From Sphingomonas naphthae (GTDB taxonomy: Bacteria; Pseudomonadota; Alphaproteobacteria; Sphingomonadales; Sphingomonadaceae): 64,000 nt of DNA. The stretch lies in assembly GCF_028607085.1 (NCBI RefSeq), contig NZ_CP117411.1, positions 1,674,001 to 1,738,000 of the forward strand, written 5' to 3'. Positions 1 to 7,427 of this stretch are shown piece after piece. The translations under genes were made by a program, and so were the position numbers. How positions within the stretch are numbered: position 1 is the first letter of the stretch; the number at the start of each line of letters is the position of its first letter. The notes under the pieces are model-generated. The model did no database searches. It had not been told where the DNA came from and saw only the letters and a list, made by a program, of their open reading frames with translations.

Positions 1-198
1 CCGGCGATAACCGAACCGACGACGCTCGTTGGCGATCTCGCGCATCCGTTCGCGCACAGCGTCGTCCTTCCCGCGAAGCGGCTCATATTGCCATGCCGAC
101 CGGTTGACCCCGATCAGTCTGCAAGCGCGACGCTCGGAGAAGCCGTGGTCGGCCATCAGCTTCTCCACCGCAGCGTAGCGATCCACAGACCGGGTCAG
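1..198 (-). CDS. IS3-family transposase OrfB, N-terminal part (partial)
   Basis: The minus strand in the -1 frame relative to OrfA encodes 66 residues that run off the window. They include a helix-turn-helix-like stretch (SERRACRLIGVNRSAWQY) and the RRRFGYRR motif that precedes the DDE catalytic core in IS3-family OrfB proteins. There is no separate start codon with a ribosome site; expression is expected as an OrfAB fusion made by frameshifting at 198-204. The DDE catalytic core itself lies outside the window. Confidence 0.75.
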   Translation of the reverse strand, partial: MTRSVDRYAAVEKLMADHGFSERRACRLIGVNRSAWQYEPLRGKDDAVRERMREIANERRRFGYRR

Positions 199-458
199 TT
201 TTTTCCCAGCAGATCCTTCAGCGCCGACACGTCCAGCATCGACTCCGCCAGCAGCTTCTTCAGCCGACGGTTCTCATCCTCGAGCGTGCGCAACCGCGCC
301 GCCTCCGACACGGTCATGCCGCCGTACTTCGCCTTCCAGTTGTAGAACGTCGCATCGCTGATGCCATGCTTCCGGCATAGCTCGGCGGTCTTCACGCCCG
401 CCTCGTGCTCACGCAGCACGCCAATAATCTGGTCCTCGGTAAAACGGCCTCGACGCAT
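195..458 (-). CDS. IS3-family transposase OrfA
   Basis: This 87-residue protein has the typical OrfA architecture. An N-terminal helix-turn-helix (residues about 5-45, including AELCRKHGISDATFYNWK) binds the terminal repeats. A leucine-zipper-like coiled coil follows (residues about 50-80, LRTLEDENRRLKKLLAE). The frame ends just after an A-rich slippery run, the usual place for -1 frameshifting into OrfB. Length and sequence are typical of intact copies, so the element is probably functional at this end. Confidence 0.9.
   Translation of the reverse strand: MRRGRFTEDQIIGVLREHEAGVKTAELCRKHGISDATFYNWKAKYGGMTVSEAARLRTLEDENRRLKKLLAESMLDVSALKDLLGKN
198..204 (-). other. Candidate -1 programmed frameshift site between OrfA and OrfB
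   Basis: On the minus strand the last OrfA codons read GGA AAA AAC TGA, which contains the heptamer A AAA AAC in the zero frame. Slipping back one base leads directly into the OrfB frame. This is the canonical X-XXY-YYZ type of slippery site used by IS3-family elements. A stimulating downstream structure was not worked out. Confidence 0.65.
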
Positions 459-611
459 CGCTCGTCTCCATCTGACGAGCTAACCTACCAATGGCATGAT
501 TTCCGGGGAGCAGGTCAGCAGCCGGCCACGCGCGGGCGGATCGACGTCTAACCAGATCAATTGCTACGCTTCTTCCGCCAGATCATCCGTGACTTGAACT
601 TGACAGCGACA

Positions 612-1250
612 TCAGCCTTCAAATTCAAATCGGCCGGCGTTGCTTCCGGGCAGTGGATTGGGTTCGGGTAGATCGAACTGCCCAATTGTCGCAACGTCGG
701 CCTTGGTCACCCTTGAGAATTTTAACGTTTGTAGCCAACGTTTCACGGTTTCGGCGGCACTTGGTCGATCGTCGCCAGCATCCACTATCACGCCCAAACA
801 TCCTGGGTCGGTTGCCCCTGCTTCCCTCACAGGAAACCAATAGTCCGGCGCGATTATTTCATATTCCTCTGTGTCGGTATTAACGGATTTCGGCCTCTGA
901 TTGTCATCCAGAGTCGAAGTCATATATTTTAATGGCACTTTAAACGTCTGCCACGGCGTTCCGATATACGCATGATTTTGACAGGTCTCGGATGACGGTC
1001 TATTGGTCGTGATCGACAAATGTACCCACTTGTCTCGTAGGTTGAAGGGTATCGTTGCGTGCCAGCCTGACCAACGATATCGACCTAGGTCGTCATTTTG
1101 CTCGATCGGGAAGAAGCCGAATCTGTCCGGCTGGGGGATGCCAGATACATCTGCGCAGCCTAAGGCTGAGAAGCCGTTCCGGCAGGCCGACCTGGCGCAG
1201 CGGCGTAGAGCCATTGCCGCCTGGGCTATCGACGTGCCCTTACCTCCCAC
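612..1250 (-). CDS. Hypothetical protein, AT-richer than its surroundings
   Basis: This open frame encodes up to 212 residues with no domain I recognise. From about residue 40 onward it looks like a soluble, mixed-composition protein rich in W, Y, N and T (for example YRWSGWHATIPFNLRDKW). The DNA from about 650 to 1100 is clearly less GC-rich than the rest of the window. The first ~38 codons are GC-rich and may not be translated; no good ribosome site marks the start, so the true N-terminus is uncertain. It could also be the remnant of a larger gene. It lies next to an IS element, which fits acquisition by transfer. Function unknown. Confidence 0.5.
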   Translation of the reverse strand: MGGKGTSIAQAAMALRRCARSACRNGFSALGCADVSGIPQPDRFGFFPIEQNDDLGRYRWSGWHATIPFNLRDKWVHLSITTNRPSSETCQNHAYIGTPWQTFKVPLKYMTSTLDDNQRPKSVNTDTEEYEIIAPDYWFPVREAGATDPGCLGVIVDAGDDRPSAAETVKRWLQTLKFSRVTKADVATIGQFDLPEPNPLPGSNAGRFEFEG

Positions 1251-1271
1251 CGCCTGCGGCGGCGGGTCCCT

Positions 1272-1296
1272 CCCCTCTCCCTGAACGGGAGAGGGG
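1272..1296. repeat. Intergenic hairpin (10-bp perfect stem)
   Basis: CCCCTCTCCC at 1272-1281 pairs perfectly with GGGAGAGGGG at 1287-1296 around a 5-nt loop. It sits just past the nrdB stop codon, between nrdB and the orphan gene. There is no T-run, so it resembles the intergenic palindromes found elsewhere in this window (for example 7004-7132) more than a classical terminator, but it could protect or end the nrdB message. Confidence 0.6.
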
Positions 1297-1304
1297 CACG
1301 ATAT

Positions 1305-2360
1305 TCACTCCGCCGCCACGCCCGAATGGCCGAACATATCCCGCTCGGCGACATCCTCGTTCGCGACCAGCGTGGCCGTGTTGGCGGCCTTGCGGCGGTC
1401 GAAGGCGTCCCATACTTCGTTCCAGTTGCCCCGCGTGGCGGCCTTGGAATATTCGGTGGCGCGCTGTTCGAAGAAATTGGCGTGTTCGACGCCGTTGAGC
1501 ATCGGCGCGAGCCAGGGCAGCGGGTGCTCGTCGATCATGTAGATGGGCTTCAGGCCGAGCTGGCCGAGCCGCCAATCGGCGATGTAGCGGACGTATTTCT
1601 TGATGTCCTTGGGCGTCATGCCGCTGACCGGCCCCATTTCGAACACCAGATCGATGAAGGCATCCTCGATCCGCACCGTTTTCTGGCACATGTCCATGAT
1701 GTCGTCGCGCACCGACGGGGTCATGCAGTTCCGCTCCTTCACGAAGGCGTGGAACAGCTTGATGATGCCCTCGCAATGGAGCGTCTCGTCGCGGATCGAC
1801 CAGGTGACGATCTGGCCCATGCCCTTCATCTTGTTGAAGCGCGGGAAGTTCATCAGCATGGCGAAGCTGGCGAAGAGCTGGAGCCCCTCGGTAAAGCCGC
1901 CGAACATCGCCAGCGTCTTGGCGATATCCTCGTCGGTATCGACGCCGAAGGTGCTGAGGTAATCGTGCTTGTCCTTCATCTCCTTATATTGGAGGAAGGC
2001 CGAATATTCGGTCTCGGGCATACCGATCGTGTCGAGCAGATGGCTGTAGGCGGCGATGTGGACCGTTTCCATGTTGCTGAACGCGGTCAGCATCATCTTC
2101 ACTTCGGTCGGCTTGAACACGCGGCCGTATTTCTCGTGATAGCAATCCTGCACCTCGACGTCCGCCTGGGTGAAGAAGCGGAAGATCTGGGTGAGCAGAT
2201 TGCGCTCGTGATCGGTCAGCTTCTGCGCCCAATCGCGGCAATCCTCGCCCAGCGGCACCTCCTCCGGCAGCCAGTGGAGCTGCTGCTGGCGCTTCCAATA
2301 TTCGAACGCCCAGGGGTATTCGAACGGCTTGTAGGTGCGGGAGGCCTGGAGAAGGGGCAT
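1305..2360 (-). CDS. nrdB: Ribonucleoside-diphosphate reductase, beta (radical) subunit
   Basis: NrdB houses the di-iron tyrosyl-radical cofactor that starts catalysis in class I ribonucleotide reductase, which makes dNTPs from NDPs. All metal ligands can be placed by spacing against the E. coli protein: D67, E98, H101, E158, E192 and H195. The radical tyrosine is Y105 in ETVHIAAYSHLL, with the same EXXHXXXY spacing as E. coli. The length of 351 residues is normal. Its partner nrdA lies 1.1 kb upstream on the same strand, with two small genes between, so the two are probably transcribed separately. A possible NrdR site pair lies upstream at 2438-2482. Confidence 0.97.
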   Translation of the reverse strand: MPLLQASRTYKPFEYPWAFEYWKRQQQLHWLPEEVPLGEDCRDWAQKLTDHERNLLTQIFRFFTQADVEVQDCYHEKYGRVFKPTEVKMMLTAFSNMETVHIAAYSHLLDTIGMPETEYSAFLQYKEMKDKHDYLSTFGVDTDEDIAKTLAMFGGFTEGLQLFASFAMLMNFPRFNKMKGMGQIVTWSIRDETLHCEGIIKLFHAFVKERNCMTPSVRDDIMDMCQKTVRIEDAFIDLVFEMGPVSGMTPKDIKKYVRYIADWRLGQLGLKPIYMIDEHPLPWLAPMLNGVEHANFFEQRATEYSKAATRGNWNEVWDAFDRRKAANTATLVANEDVAERDMFGHSGVAAE

Positions 2361-2437
2361 CGCGAAAGCTCCATGGAAACGATAAGGCGGACGCGACCGG
2401 GGATTCGGACATCCTCCACGGCCAAGAACAGGAAACT

Positions 2438-2482
2438 ACCTCATCTTGGGGGCCGGTGCGAGCGTGAAACCCCATATGGTGA
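2438..2482 (-). promoter_or_regulatory. Candidate tandem NrdR-type boxes upstream of nrdB
   Basis: Two AT-centred imperfect palindromes, ACCCCATATGGTG (2469-2481) and ACCTCATCTTGGGG (2438-2451), have centres at about 2475.5 and 2444.5, that is 31 bp apart. Tandem NrdR boxes are known to be spaced by about three helical turns (31-32 bp). The match to the NrdR consensus is only partial. The same CCCCATATGG core occurs upstream of nrdA at 5529-5538. The assignment is tentative. Confidence 0.35.
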
Positions 2483-2548
2483 GGATTGCGCTGTGGAAAA
2501 GGTGGGCGACGTGCCGTTCCTCCCTGAGCTTGCTCGGGGAGGAGCTTT

Positions 2549-2764
2549 TTACCCCGTCGCCCACCAGAACAATGTCGTGAACGTCGCTAGGATCAGGCCG
2601 AGCGCCGTCAGCATCATGCCGGCGATGCGCAGGATATAGACCGATTGCGGCGTGCGCCCCCAGCCGAAGGCGCGGCGCACGATCGCGGGGGCGGTCAGCA
2701 TCGGCAGGCCCAGCGTGGCGGCGAGCGCGGCGACGGCCAGCAGGAGGAGTTGGGGCAGCGTCAT
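2549..2764 (-). CDS. Small two-helix inner-membrane protein
   Basis: This encodes 71 residues from the ATG at 2764 (a GTG at 2785 would add seven). Two hydrophobic segments, about residues 4-25 and 42-68, are separated by a basic loop containing RRAFGWGRTPQS, giving a probable helical hairpin in the inner membrane. No ribosome site is obvious for either start. It lies between nrdB and a DUF2171 gene on the opposite strand. I do not recognise the family; codon use matches the neighbours, so it is probably a real gene. Confidence 0.6.
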   Translation of the reverse strand: MTLPQLLLLAVAALAATLGLPMLTAPAIVRRAFGWGRTPQSVYILRIAGMMLTALGLILATFTTLFWWATG

Positions 2765-2832
2765 CGGCGGGTGCGACCATATCACGCGCGGCGCGTTCTA
2801 CACCCGAATTCCCCCGCACAGGAGACGCTATC

Positions 2833-3084
2833 ATGGTCGATGTCAGCCAGATCAAGGAACATGCCGAAGTGATCGGCGCGGACGGCGTGCATGTCGGCAC
2901 GGTCGACAAGGTCGATGGCGACCGCATCAAGCTGACCAAGAAGGACAGCGGCGAAGGCAGCCACGAAGGCCACCACCATTTCATCTCGGTCGGGCTGGTC
3001 GCCAGCATCGAGGGCGATACGGTGCGCCTGTCCGCCACAGGCGCCAATGCGGTGACGTTCGAGGAGGAAGAGAGCGAGGCGTAA
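2833..3084 (+). CDS. DUF2171 domain protein
   Basis: This 83-residue acidic protein begins MVDVSQIKEHAEVIGADG and contains HVGTVDKVDGDRIKLTKKDS, the pattern of the DUF2171/PRC-barrel-like family of small bacterial proteins, whose role is unknown. A glycine/histidine-rich stretch (residues about 40-50, GEGSHEGHHHF) follows the first beta segment and the C-terminus is very acidic. A strong ribosome site (AGGAGA) lies 7 nt before the ATG. It is monocistronic, with a good terminator at 3112-3147. Confidence 0.85.
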   Translation: MVDVSQIKEHAEVIGADGVHVGTVDKVDGDRIKLTKKDSGEGSHEGHHHFISVGLVASIEGDTVRLSATGANAVTFEEEESEA

Positions 3085-3111
3085 GCCGCGCGGATCTTCC
3101 GAGGTTCTGGA

Positions 3112-3147
3112 GCGCGCGTCGGGATAGTCCCCGGCGCGCGTTTTTAT
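3112..3147 (+). terminator. Rho-independent terminator of the DUF2171 gene
   Basis: A GC-rich stem, CGCGCGTCGGG at 3113-3123 pairing with CCCGGCGCGCG at 3130-3140, is followed directly by TTTTT at 3141-3145. The stem starts 28 bp past the stop codon of the DUF2171 gene. Confidence 0.85.
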
Positions 3148-3174
3148 TTGTGCCGCCTCATCCAACATCGCGCC

Positions 3175-3252
3175 GTGCTCCTGCGAAGGCAGGAGCCCAG
3201 GGCCACACGCGCTGCGCTTCGATAACCCTGTGCTCCTGCCTTCGCAGGAGCA
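3175..3252. repeat. Palindromic repeat element, GCTCCTGCGAAGG family
   Basis: The arms at 3176-3196 and 3232-3252 are perfect inverted repeats of 21 bp, and each arm is itself a hairpin (GCTCCTGC-gaag-GCAGGAGC). The centre contains ACGCGCTGCGCTTCG. The same right half and centre recur at about 34539-34592, so this is a dispersed family. It lies between the terminator of the DUF2171 gene and the 3' end of a small membrane-protein gene. Confidence 0.85.
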
Positions 3253-3261
3253 TGGTGTGGA

Positions 3262-3426
3262 TCAGGATAGGGCGCCGGCCAGATACACTGCGCTCGCCAG
3301 CAGCAGGACCACGCCGATCGCGCGGGTGATACCGGGGGCGAGGCGGAAGGTGCGCGGGCGGACCAGCATCACCAGCGCGAGGCCCCACAGGATCAGCAGG
3401 CCGAGGATCATCGGCAGCGGGTTCAT
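3262..3426 (-). CDS. Very small membrane protein (54 residues) downstream of nrdA
   Basis: Starting at the ATG 34 bp past the nrdA stop, this frame encodes 54 residues: MNPLPMILGLLILWGLALVM, then a short basic loop (RPRTFRLAPGITR), then a second hydrophobic stretch ending VYLAGALS. A strong ribosome site, GGGGAGGGG, precedes the ATG by 5-6 nt. Two transmembrane helices with the basic loop probably cytoplasmic are expected. It is probably co-transcribed with nrdA. I do not recognise it, but start signal, spacing and composition support translation. Confidence 0.6.
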   Translation of the reverse strand: MNPLPMILGLLILWGLALVMLVRPRTFRLAPGITRAIGVVLLLASAVYLAGALS

Positions 3427-3460
3427 GCCGCCCCTCCCCCGGCCTGCCTGTCCCCGTGCC

Positions 3461-5398
3461 TCACTGGCAGGCCAGACACTCGTCGTAATCGGTGCTTTCC
3501 ACGTCGATCTTGCGCAGGTCGATCGTGTTGTCCGTCTCGACCCCGCCGGCGAAGCCCGCGCGCTGGATCGATTTGGAGCGGAGGTAGTAGAGCGACTTGA
3601 TGCCCAATTCCCACGCGCGGAAGTGGAGCATCAGCAGATCCCACTTGTCCACGTCGGCCGGGATGAACAGGTTCAGCGACGAAGACTGATCGATGTAGGG
3701 CGTGCGATCGGCCTGAAGCTCGATCAGCCAGCGCTGGTCGATCTCGAAGCTGGTCTTGTAGCAATCCTTCTCGTCCTGGCTCAGGAAATCGAGGTGCTGG
3801 ACCGAGCCGCCCTTTTCGAGGATCGTGTTCCACACCGCATCCGAATTCTTGGACTTCGCCGCCAGCAGCTTTTCCAGATAGGGATTGCGGATCGAGAAGC
3901 TGCCCGACAGCGTCTTGTGCGTGTAGATGTTGGCCGGGATCGGCTCGATGCAGGCCGAGGTGCCGCCGCAGATGATGCTGATCGACGCGGTCGGCGCGAT
4001 CGCCATCTTGCACGAGAAACGCTGCATCACGCCCTGATCGGCGGCGTCGGGGCACGGGCCCCGCTCGATCGCGAGCTGCATCGAGGCTTCGTCGGCCTGC
4101 GCCGAGATGTGCTTGAAGATGCGCATGTTCCAGCTCTTGGCCATGGCGCCTTCCATCGGCAGGCCGCGCGCCTGGAGGAAGCTGTGGAAGCCCATCACGC
4201 CGAGGCCGACCGACCGCTCGCGGCCGGCGCTGTACTTGGCGCGCTCCATGCCGGGCTCGGACCGCTCGATATAATCGGTCAGCACATTGTCGAGGAAGCG
4301 CATCACGTCCTCGATGAACTGCTTGTCGCCGTTCCACGCATCCCACATCTCGAGGTTGAGCGAGGACAGGCAGCAGACGGCGGTGCGCTCCTTGCCGAAC
4401 TGGTCGCGGCCCGTCGGCAGCGTGATTTCCGAGCAGAGGTTGGAGGTGGAGACCTTCAGCCCCACGTCGCGCTGGAACTTGGGCATGGCGCGGTTCACCG
4501 TATCGGCGAACACCAGATAGGGCTCGCCGGTGGCGAGGCGCACCTCGACCAGCTTCTGGAACAGGGCGCGGGCGTTGACCGAGCCGCGCTTGGAGCCGTC
4601 CTTGGGGCTCTTCAGCTCGAAATCGGTGCCGTCGCGCACGGCCTCCATGAATTCGTCGGTGATGAGCACGCCGTGGTGCAGGTTGAGCGCCTTGCGGTTG
4701 AAGTCTCCACTCGTCTTGCGAATTTCGAGGAACTCCTCGATCTCCGGGTGGCACACGTCGAGATAGACCGCCGCCGATCCGCGCCGCAGCGAGCCCTGCG
4801 AAATCGCGAGGGTCAGCGAATCCATCACGCGGACGAAGGGGATGATGCCGCTGGTCTTGCCGTTCAGGCCGACCGGCTCGCCGATGCCGCGCACATTGCC
4901 CCAATAGGTGCCGATGCCGCCGCCGCGCGAGGCCAGCCACACATTCTCGTTCCAGGTGTCGACGATGCCGTTCAGGCTGTCGGGCACCGAATTGAGGTAG
5001 CAGGAAATCGGCAGGCCGCGCCCGGTGCCGCCGTTCGACAGGACGGGCGTGGAGGGCATGAACCAGAGGCGCGAGATATAATCGTACAGGCGCTGGGCGT
5101 GGGCGGCATCGTCGGCATAGGCCGATGCGACGCGGACGAAGAGATCCTGGAAGCTCTCGCCGGGCAGCAGATAGCGGTCCTTCAGCGTCTCCTTGCCGAA
5201 ATCGGTGAGGAGCGCGTCGCGGCTGTGATCGACCTCGACGGAATAGAGCTTGCGCGCGGGGGCGGAGGGCTGATCGGACGCCCGCGCCTCGGCGGGGCTC
5301 GCCTCGGCGGCGGATTTGGTCGCCGAAGCCGGGGCGATCGTCTCAAACAGCGATTCAACGTCGGTCGCGCTCACTTCACTATCCCTTGAAAGGTCCAT
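3461..5398 (-). CDS. nrdA: Ribonucleoside-diphosphate reductase, alpha (catalytic) subunit
   Basis: The 645-residue catalytic subunit reduces ribonucleotides by thiyl-radical chemistry together with NrdB. Visible active-site elements are the redox cysteine C133 (PISCYLNSV), the N320-x-C322-x-E324 triad in STSNLCSEI carrying the thiyl radical, the partner cysteine in TAVCCLSSLN, the radical-transfer pair YY near the C-terminus (SLYYLRSKS) and the C-terminal shuttle cysteines in DECLACQ. The N-terminal ~55 residues are Ala/Ser/Pro-rich and no ATP-cone is apparent; the protein is about 115 residues shorter than E. coli NrdA. The ATG at 5398 is preferred over an upstream GTG (5413) because a G-rich ribosome site precedes it. 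Confidence 0.97.
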   Translation of the reverse strand: MDLSRDSEVSATDVESLFETIAPASATKSAAEASPAEARASDQPSAPARKLYSVEVDHSRDALLTDFGKETLKDRYLLPGESFQDLFVRVASAYADDAAHAQRLYDYISRLWFMPSTPVLSNGGTGRGLPISCYLNSVPDSLNGIVDTWNENVWLASRGGGIGTYWGNVRGIGEPVGLNGKTSGIIPFVRVMDSLTLAISQGSLRRGSAAVYLDVCHPEIEEFLEIRKTSGDFNRKALNLHHGVLITDEFMEAVRDGTDFELKSPKDGSKRGSVNARALFQKLVEVRLATGEPYLVFADTVNRAMPKFQRDVGLKVSTSNLCSEITLPTGRDQFGKERTAVCCLSSLNLEMWDAWNGDKQFIEDVMRFLDNVLTDYIERSEPGMERAKYSAGRERSVGLGVMGFHSFLQARGLPMEGAMAKSWNMRIFKHISAQADEASMQLAIERGPCPDAADQGVMQRFSCKMAIAPTASISIICGGTSACIEPIPANIYTHKTLSGSFSIRNPYLEKLLAAKSKNSDAVWNTILEKGGSVQHLDFLSQDEKDCYKTSFEIDQRWLIELQADRTPYIDQSSSLNLFIPADVDKWDLLMLHFRAWELGIKSLYYLRSKSIQRAGFAGGVETDNTIDLRKIDVESTDYDECLACQ

Positions 5399-5824
5399 CG
5401 TGCCTGCCCCCACCGTTCTCGATCCGTTCGACTCGGGGGCGCTCCCCCGAGACTACACCCGGGGGCCGGCAGCGAACATCCGCGAAACATCGCACGCCCC
5501 GGCATGATATGCCGAACCGGCCCGCCACCCCCATATGGGAATGGTCTCGCGAAACTCAATCTGGTGTGCAGCCCCCTGGCGGCGACACCAGTGATAGTGT
5601 CATCGCCCCCCAACCGACACAAGCCGAAAATTCGACCACACGCCAGATTTGCGGGATTGACGACGGCTTTTCATGGGCCTGCCAAGCAGTTGCGGCCCGG
5701 CATGCCAAACCCATCACAGCAGAAGATGGCTCGACCAGCTTCTCCTTGCAGGCAGAGGATATCGACATGAGATCAACATCGGCGCAGGGGCGAGAGATCT
5801 GCCGGGGCCTACCCGCCACCCCTC
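5399..5824. promoter_or_regulatory. Divergent nrdA/hemW intergenic region
   Basis: These 426 bp separate nrdA (minus) from hemW (plus). The nrdA leader contains a hairpin (CTCGGGGG 5432-5439 with CCCCCGAG 5444-5451). The palindrome-like CCCCCATATGGG at 5528-5539 shares its core with the candidate NrdR box upstream of nrdB, and a second weak NrdR-like 16-mer lies at 5552-5567. These two are 25 bp apart rather than 31. From about 5570 to 5820 I see no convincing gene, RNA or riboswitch; short open frames there have no ribosome site or family resemblance. Confidence 0.4.
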
Positions 5825-7003
5825 ATGCGAATCCGCAATATCATGACCGACATGCCCCGCAGCGAAACGCCCCTCGCGCTCTACATCCACTGGCCGTTCT
5901 GCGTCTCCAAATGCCCCTATTGCGACTTCAACAGCCATGTGCGGGAGTCGGTGGATCAGGATCGGTGGCGGCGGGCGTTGCTGGCGGATCTGGCGCATGA
6001 GGCGGCGCTGACGCCGGGGCGGACCCTGGGGTCGATCTTCTTCGGCGGGGGAACGCCCTCGCTGATGGAGCCGGCCACCGCCGCCGCGCTGATCGACGCC
6101 GCCGCCGGATATTGGCGGGTGACGCCCGGTATCGAGATCACGCTGGAGGCCAATCCCTCCTCGGTGGAGGCGGCGCGGTTCGCCGATCTGGCGGCGGCGG
6201 GGGTCAATCGCGTGTCGCTGGGGTTGCAGGCACTCGACGATCGGGCGCTGGCGTTCCTGGGCCGGGCGCATGACGTGGCCGAGGGGCTGGGCGCGCTGGA
6301 AACGGCGCAGCGCCATTTCGGGCGGGTGAATTTCGACCTGATCTATGCCCGGCCCGGCCAGAGCGAGGCGGACTGGCGCGCCGAACTGGCCCGCGCGCTG
6401 GGCTTCGGCACGGGGCATCTGTCGCTCTACCAGCTGACGATCGAGCCGGGCACACGCTTCGCGGCGCTGGCGGCGAAGGGGGAACTGCCCGAGGTCGATC
6501 CCGACGAGGCCGCCACCCTGTTCGAGATGACGGCGGAGATGACGGCGGCGGCCGGCTTGCCGCGCTACGAAATCTCCAACCACGCCCGGCCCGCCGAACA
6601 GAGTTGCCACAATCTCGCTTACTGGCGGTATCGCGACTATCTCGGCATCGGGCCGGGGGCGCACGGGCGGCGGCTGGGCCAGGCGAGCGTGCGGCGCAGG
6701 AAGCCGGAAAACTGGCTGTCGCGCGTGGATGCCAACGGCCACGGGATCGAGAGCGAGGAAGACCTCGCCCCCCGCACCCGCGCGACCGAGGCGATGCTGA
6801 TGGGGCTGCGGCTGGGCGAGGGTGTCGATCTGGCACGGGTCGCGCGGGAGACGGGGCTGGCGGTGGATGCCATCGTCGATCCGGGCGCGGTGGCGCGGCT
6901 GGCGGGACATGGGTTGATCGGCCGGCAGGGCGAAGTGCTGACGGTTACGCCGGCGGGTATGCTGTTGCTGGACCGGATCTTGGCCGAGGTGGTCATCGCC
7001 TGA
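5825..7003 (+). CDS. hemW: HemW-like radical SAM heme chaperone
   Basis: HemW is a cytoplasmic radical-SAM protein related to coproporphyrinogen III dehydrogenase (HemN); family members studied bind heme and are thought to deliver it to target proteins. The cluster motif is C26-x3-C30-x2-C33 (HWPFCVSKCPYCDFNSH), followed by the SAM-binding FFGGGTPS and ETLxAN-like (TLEANPSS) strands, and the HemN C-terminal domain begins around residue 300. In-frame ATGs at 5825, 5843 and 5852 are possible starts; none has a strong ribosome site. Older annotations call this family oxygen-independent coproporphyrinogen oxidase. Confidence 0.9.
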   Translation: MRIRNIMTDMPRSETPLALYIHWPFCVSKCPYCDFNSHVRESVDQDRWRRALLADLAHEAALTPGRTLGSIFFGGGTPSLMEPATAAALIDAAAGYWRVTPGIEITLEANPSSVEAARFADLAAAGVNRVSLGLQALDDRALAFLGRAHDVAEGLGALETAQRHFGRVNFDLIYARPGQSEADWRAELARALGFGTGHLSLYQLTIEPGTRFAALAAKGELPEVDPDEAATLFEMTAEMTAAAGLPRYEISNHARPAEQSCHNLAYWRYRDYLGIGPGAHGRRLGQASVRRRKPENWLSRVDANGHGIESEEDLAPRTRATEAMLMGLRLGEGVDLARVARETGLAVDAIVDPGAVARLAGHGLIGRQGEVLTVTPAGMLLLDRILAEVVIA

Positions 7004-7132
7004 CCCTCTCCGGTACGGGGAGGTGGCGGCCCGTCAGGGCTGACGGAGGGGGCTCTCCATTTGCGCTGCGCTTCGGGGATAGCCCCCTCCACCATCGCTT
7101 TGCGATGGTCCCCCTCCCCGTGCCGGGGAGGA
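7004..7132. repeat. Long intergenic palindromic element (CCTCCCCGTGCCGGGGAGG type)
   Basis: The whole 130-bp gap between the convergent hemW and chorismate mutase genes is an imperfect nested palindrome. The outer arms are CTCTCCGGTACGGGGAGG (7008-7025) and CCTCCCCGTGCCGGGGAGG near the right end. Inner pairs are GGAGGGGGCT/AGCCCCCTCC, and ACCATCGC/GCGATGGT forms a local hairpin. It starts immediately after the hemW stop and ends at the chorismate mutase stop, so it may end transcription from both sides. Confidence 0.8.
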
Positions 7133-7133
7133 A

Positions 7134-7427
7134 TTATTTCGCGTCGAACTTGACCATTTCATAGTCGATCGAGGCTTCGACCAGCTGTTCCCACAGCGCG
7201 CCGATCACCGCGACCGGCGCACCCACCCGCTCCGCGACCGCGCAGGCGTTGGCGATCACCTGCGCCTTGCGGGGTTCGTCGCGGACTTGGCCGCGCTCGC
7301 CCTTGATGCGGGCGGCGGCGTCCATGTAACCGAAGCGGGTCGCCAGCAGCGCCACGATTTCGGCGTCGAGCGCGTCGACGCCGGCGCGGACGTCGACCAT
7401 CGTGCGGCAATCGGCCGGCGCGATCAT
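7134..7427 (-). CDS. Chorismate mutase, AroQ type
   Basis: This 97-residue all-helical protein matches the AroQ (type II) chorismate mutase domain, which converts chorismate to prephenate for Phe/Tyr synthesis. Conserved features are the N-terminal helix with RAGVDALDAEIVALLATR, the lysine in ARIKGERG, DEPRKAQVI and the C-terminal helix WEQLVEASIDYE. Isochorismate-pyruvate lyase (PchB) is a close relative and cannot be excluded by sequence alone. Its start overlaps the stop of the LpoA-like gene by 4 bp, so the two are translationally coupled. Confidence 0.88.
   Translation of the reverse strand: MIAPADCRTMVDVRAGVDALDAEIVALLATRFGYMDAAARIKGERGQVRDEPRKAQVIANACAVAERVGAPVAVIGALWEQLVEASIDYEMVKFDAK

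Larger units (their letters stand above)
1..517 (-). mobile_element. IS3-family insertion sequence, cut by the window edge
   Basis: Two overlapping minus-strand reading frames (OrfA and the N-terminal part of OrfB) have the layout of an IS3-family element. The outer end appears to lie at 517: read on the minus strand from there the sequence begins TGACCTGCTCCCCGG, a TG-starting terminus like those of IS3-family elements. The other end is beyond position 1, so target duplications cannot be checked. The element lies downstream of the AT-richer orphan gene at 612-1250. Family assignment is firm; the exact end is an inference. Confidence 0.8.

Noticed and set aside
3230-5389. A 719-codon plus-strand open frame
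   Set aside because: Antisense of nrdA; composition shows a shadow frame and it has no ribosome site or recognised domain.
5504-5819. Small open frames on both strands between nrdA and hemW
   Set aside because: No ribosome sites, no family resemblance and ordinary low-complexity translation; treated as intergenic.
5570-5820. Possible cobalamin riboswitch near ribonucleotide reductase
   Set aside because: No B12-box-like sequence was found on either strand, and class I reductase does not need B12.
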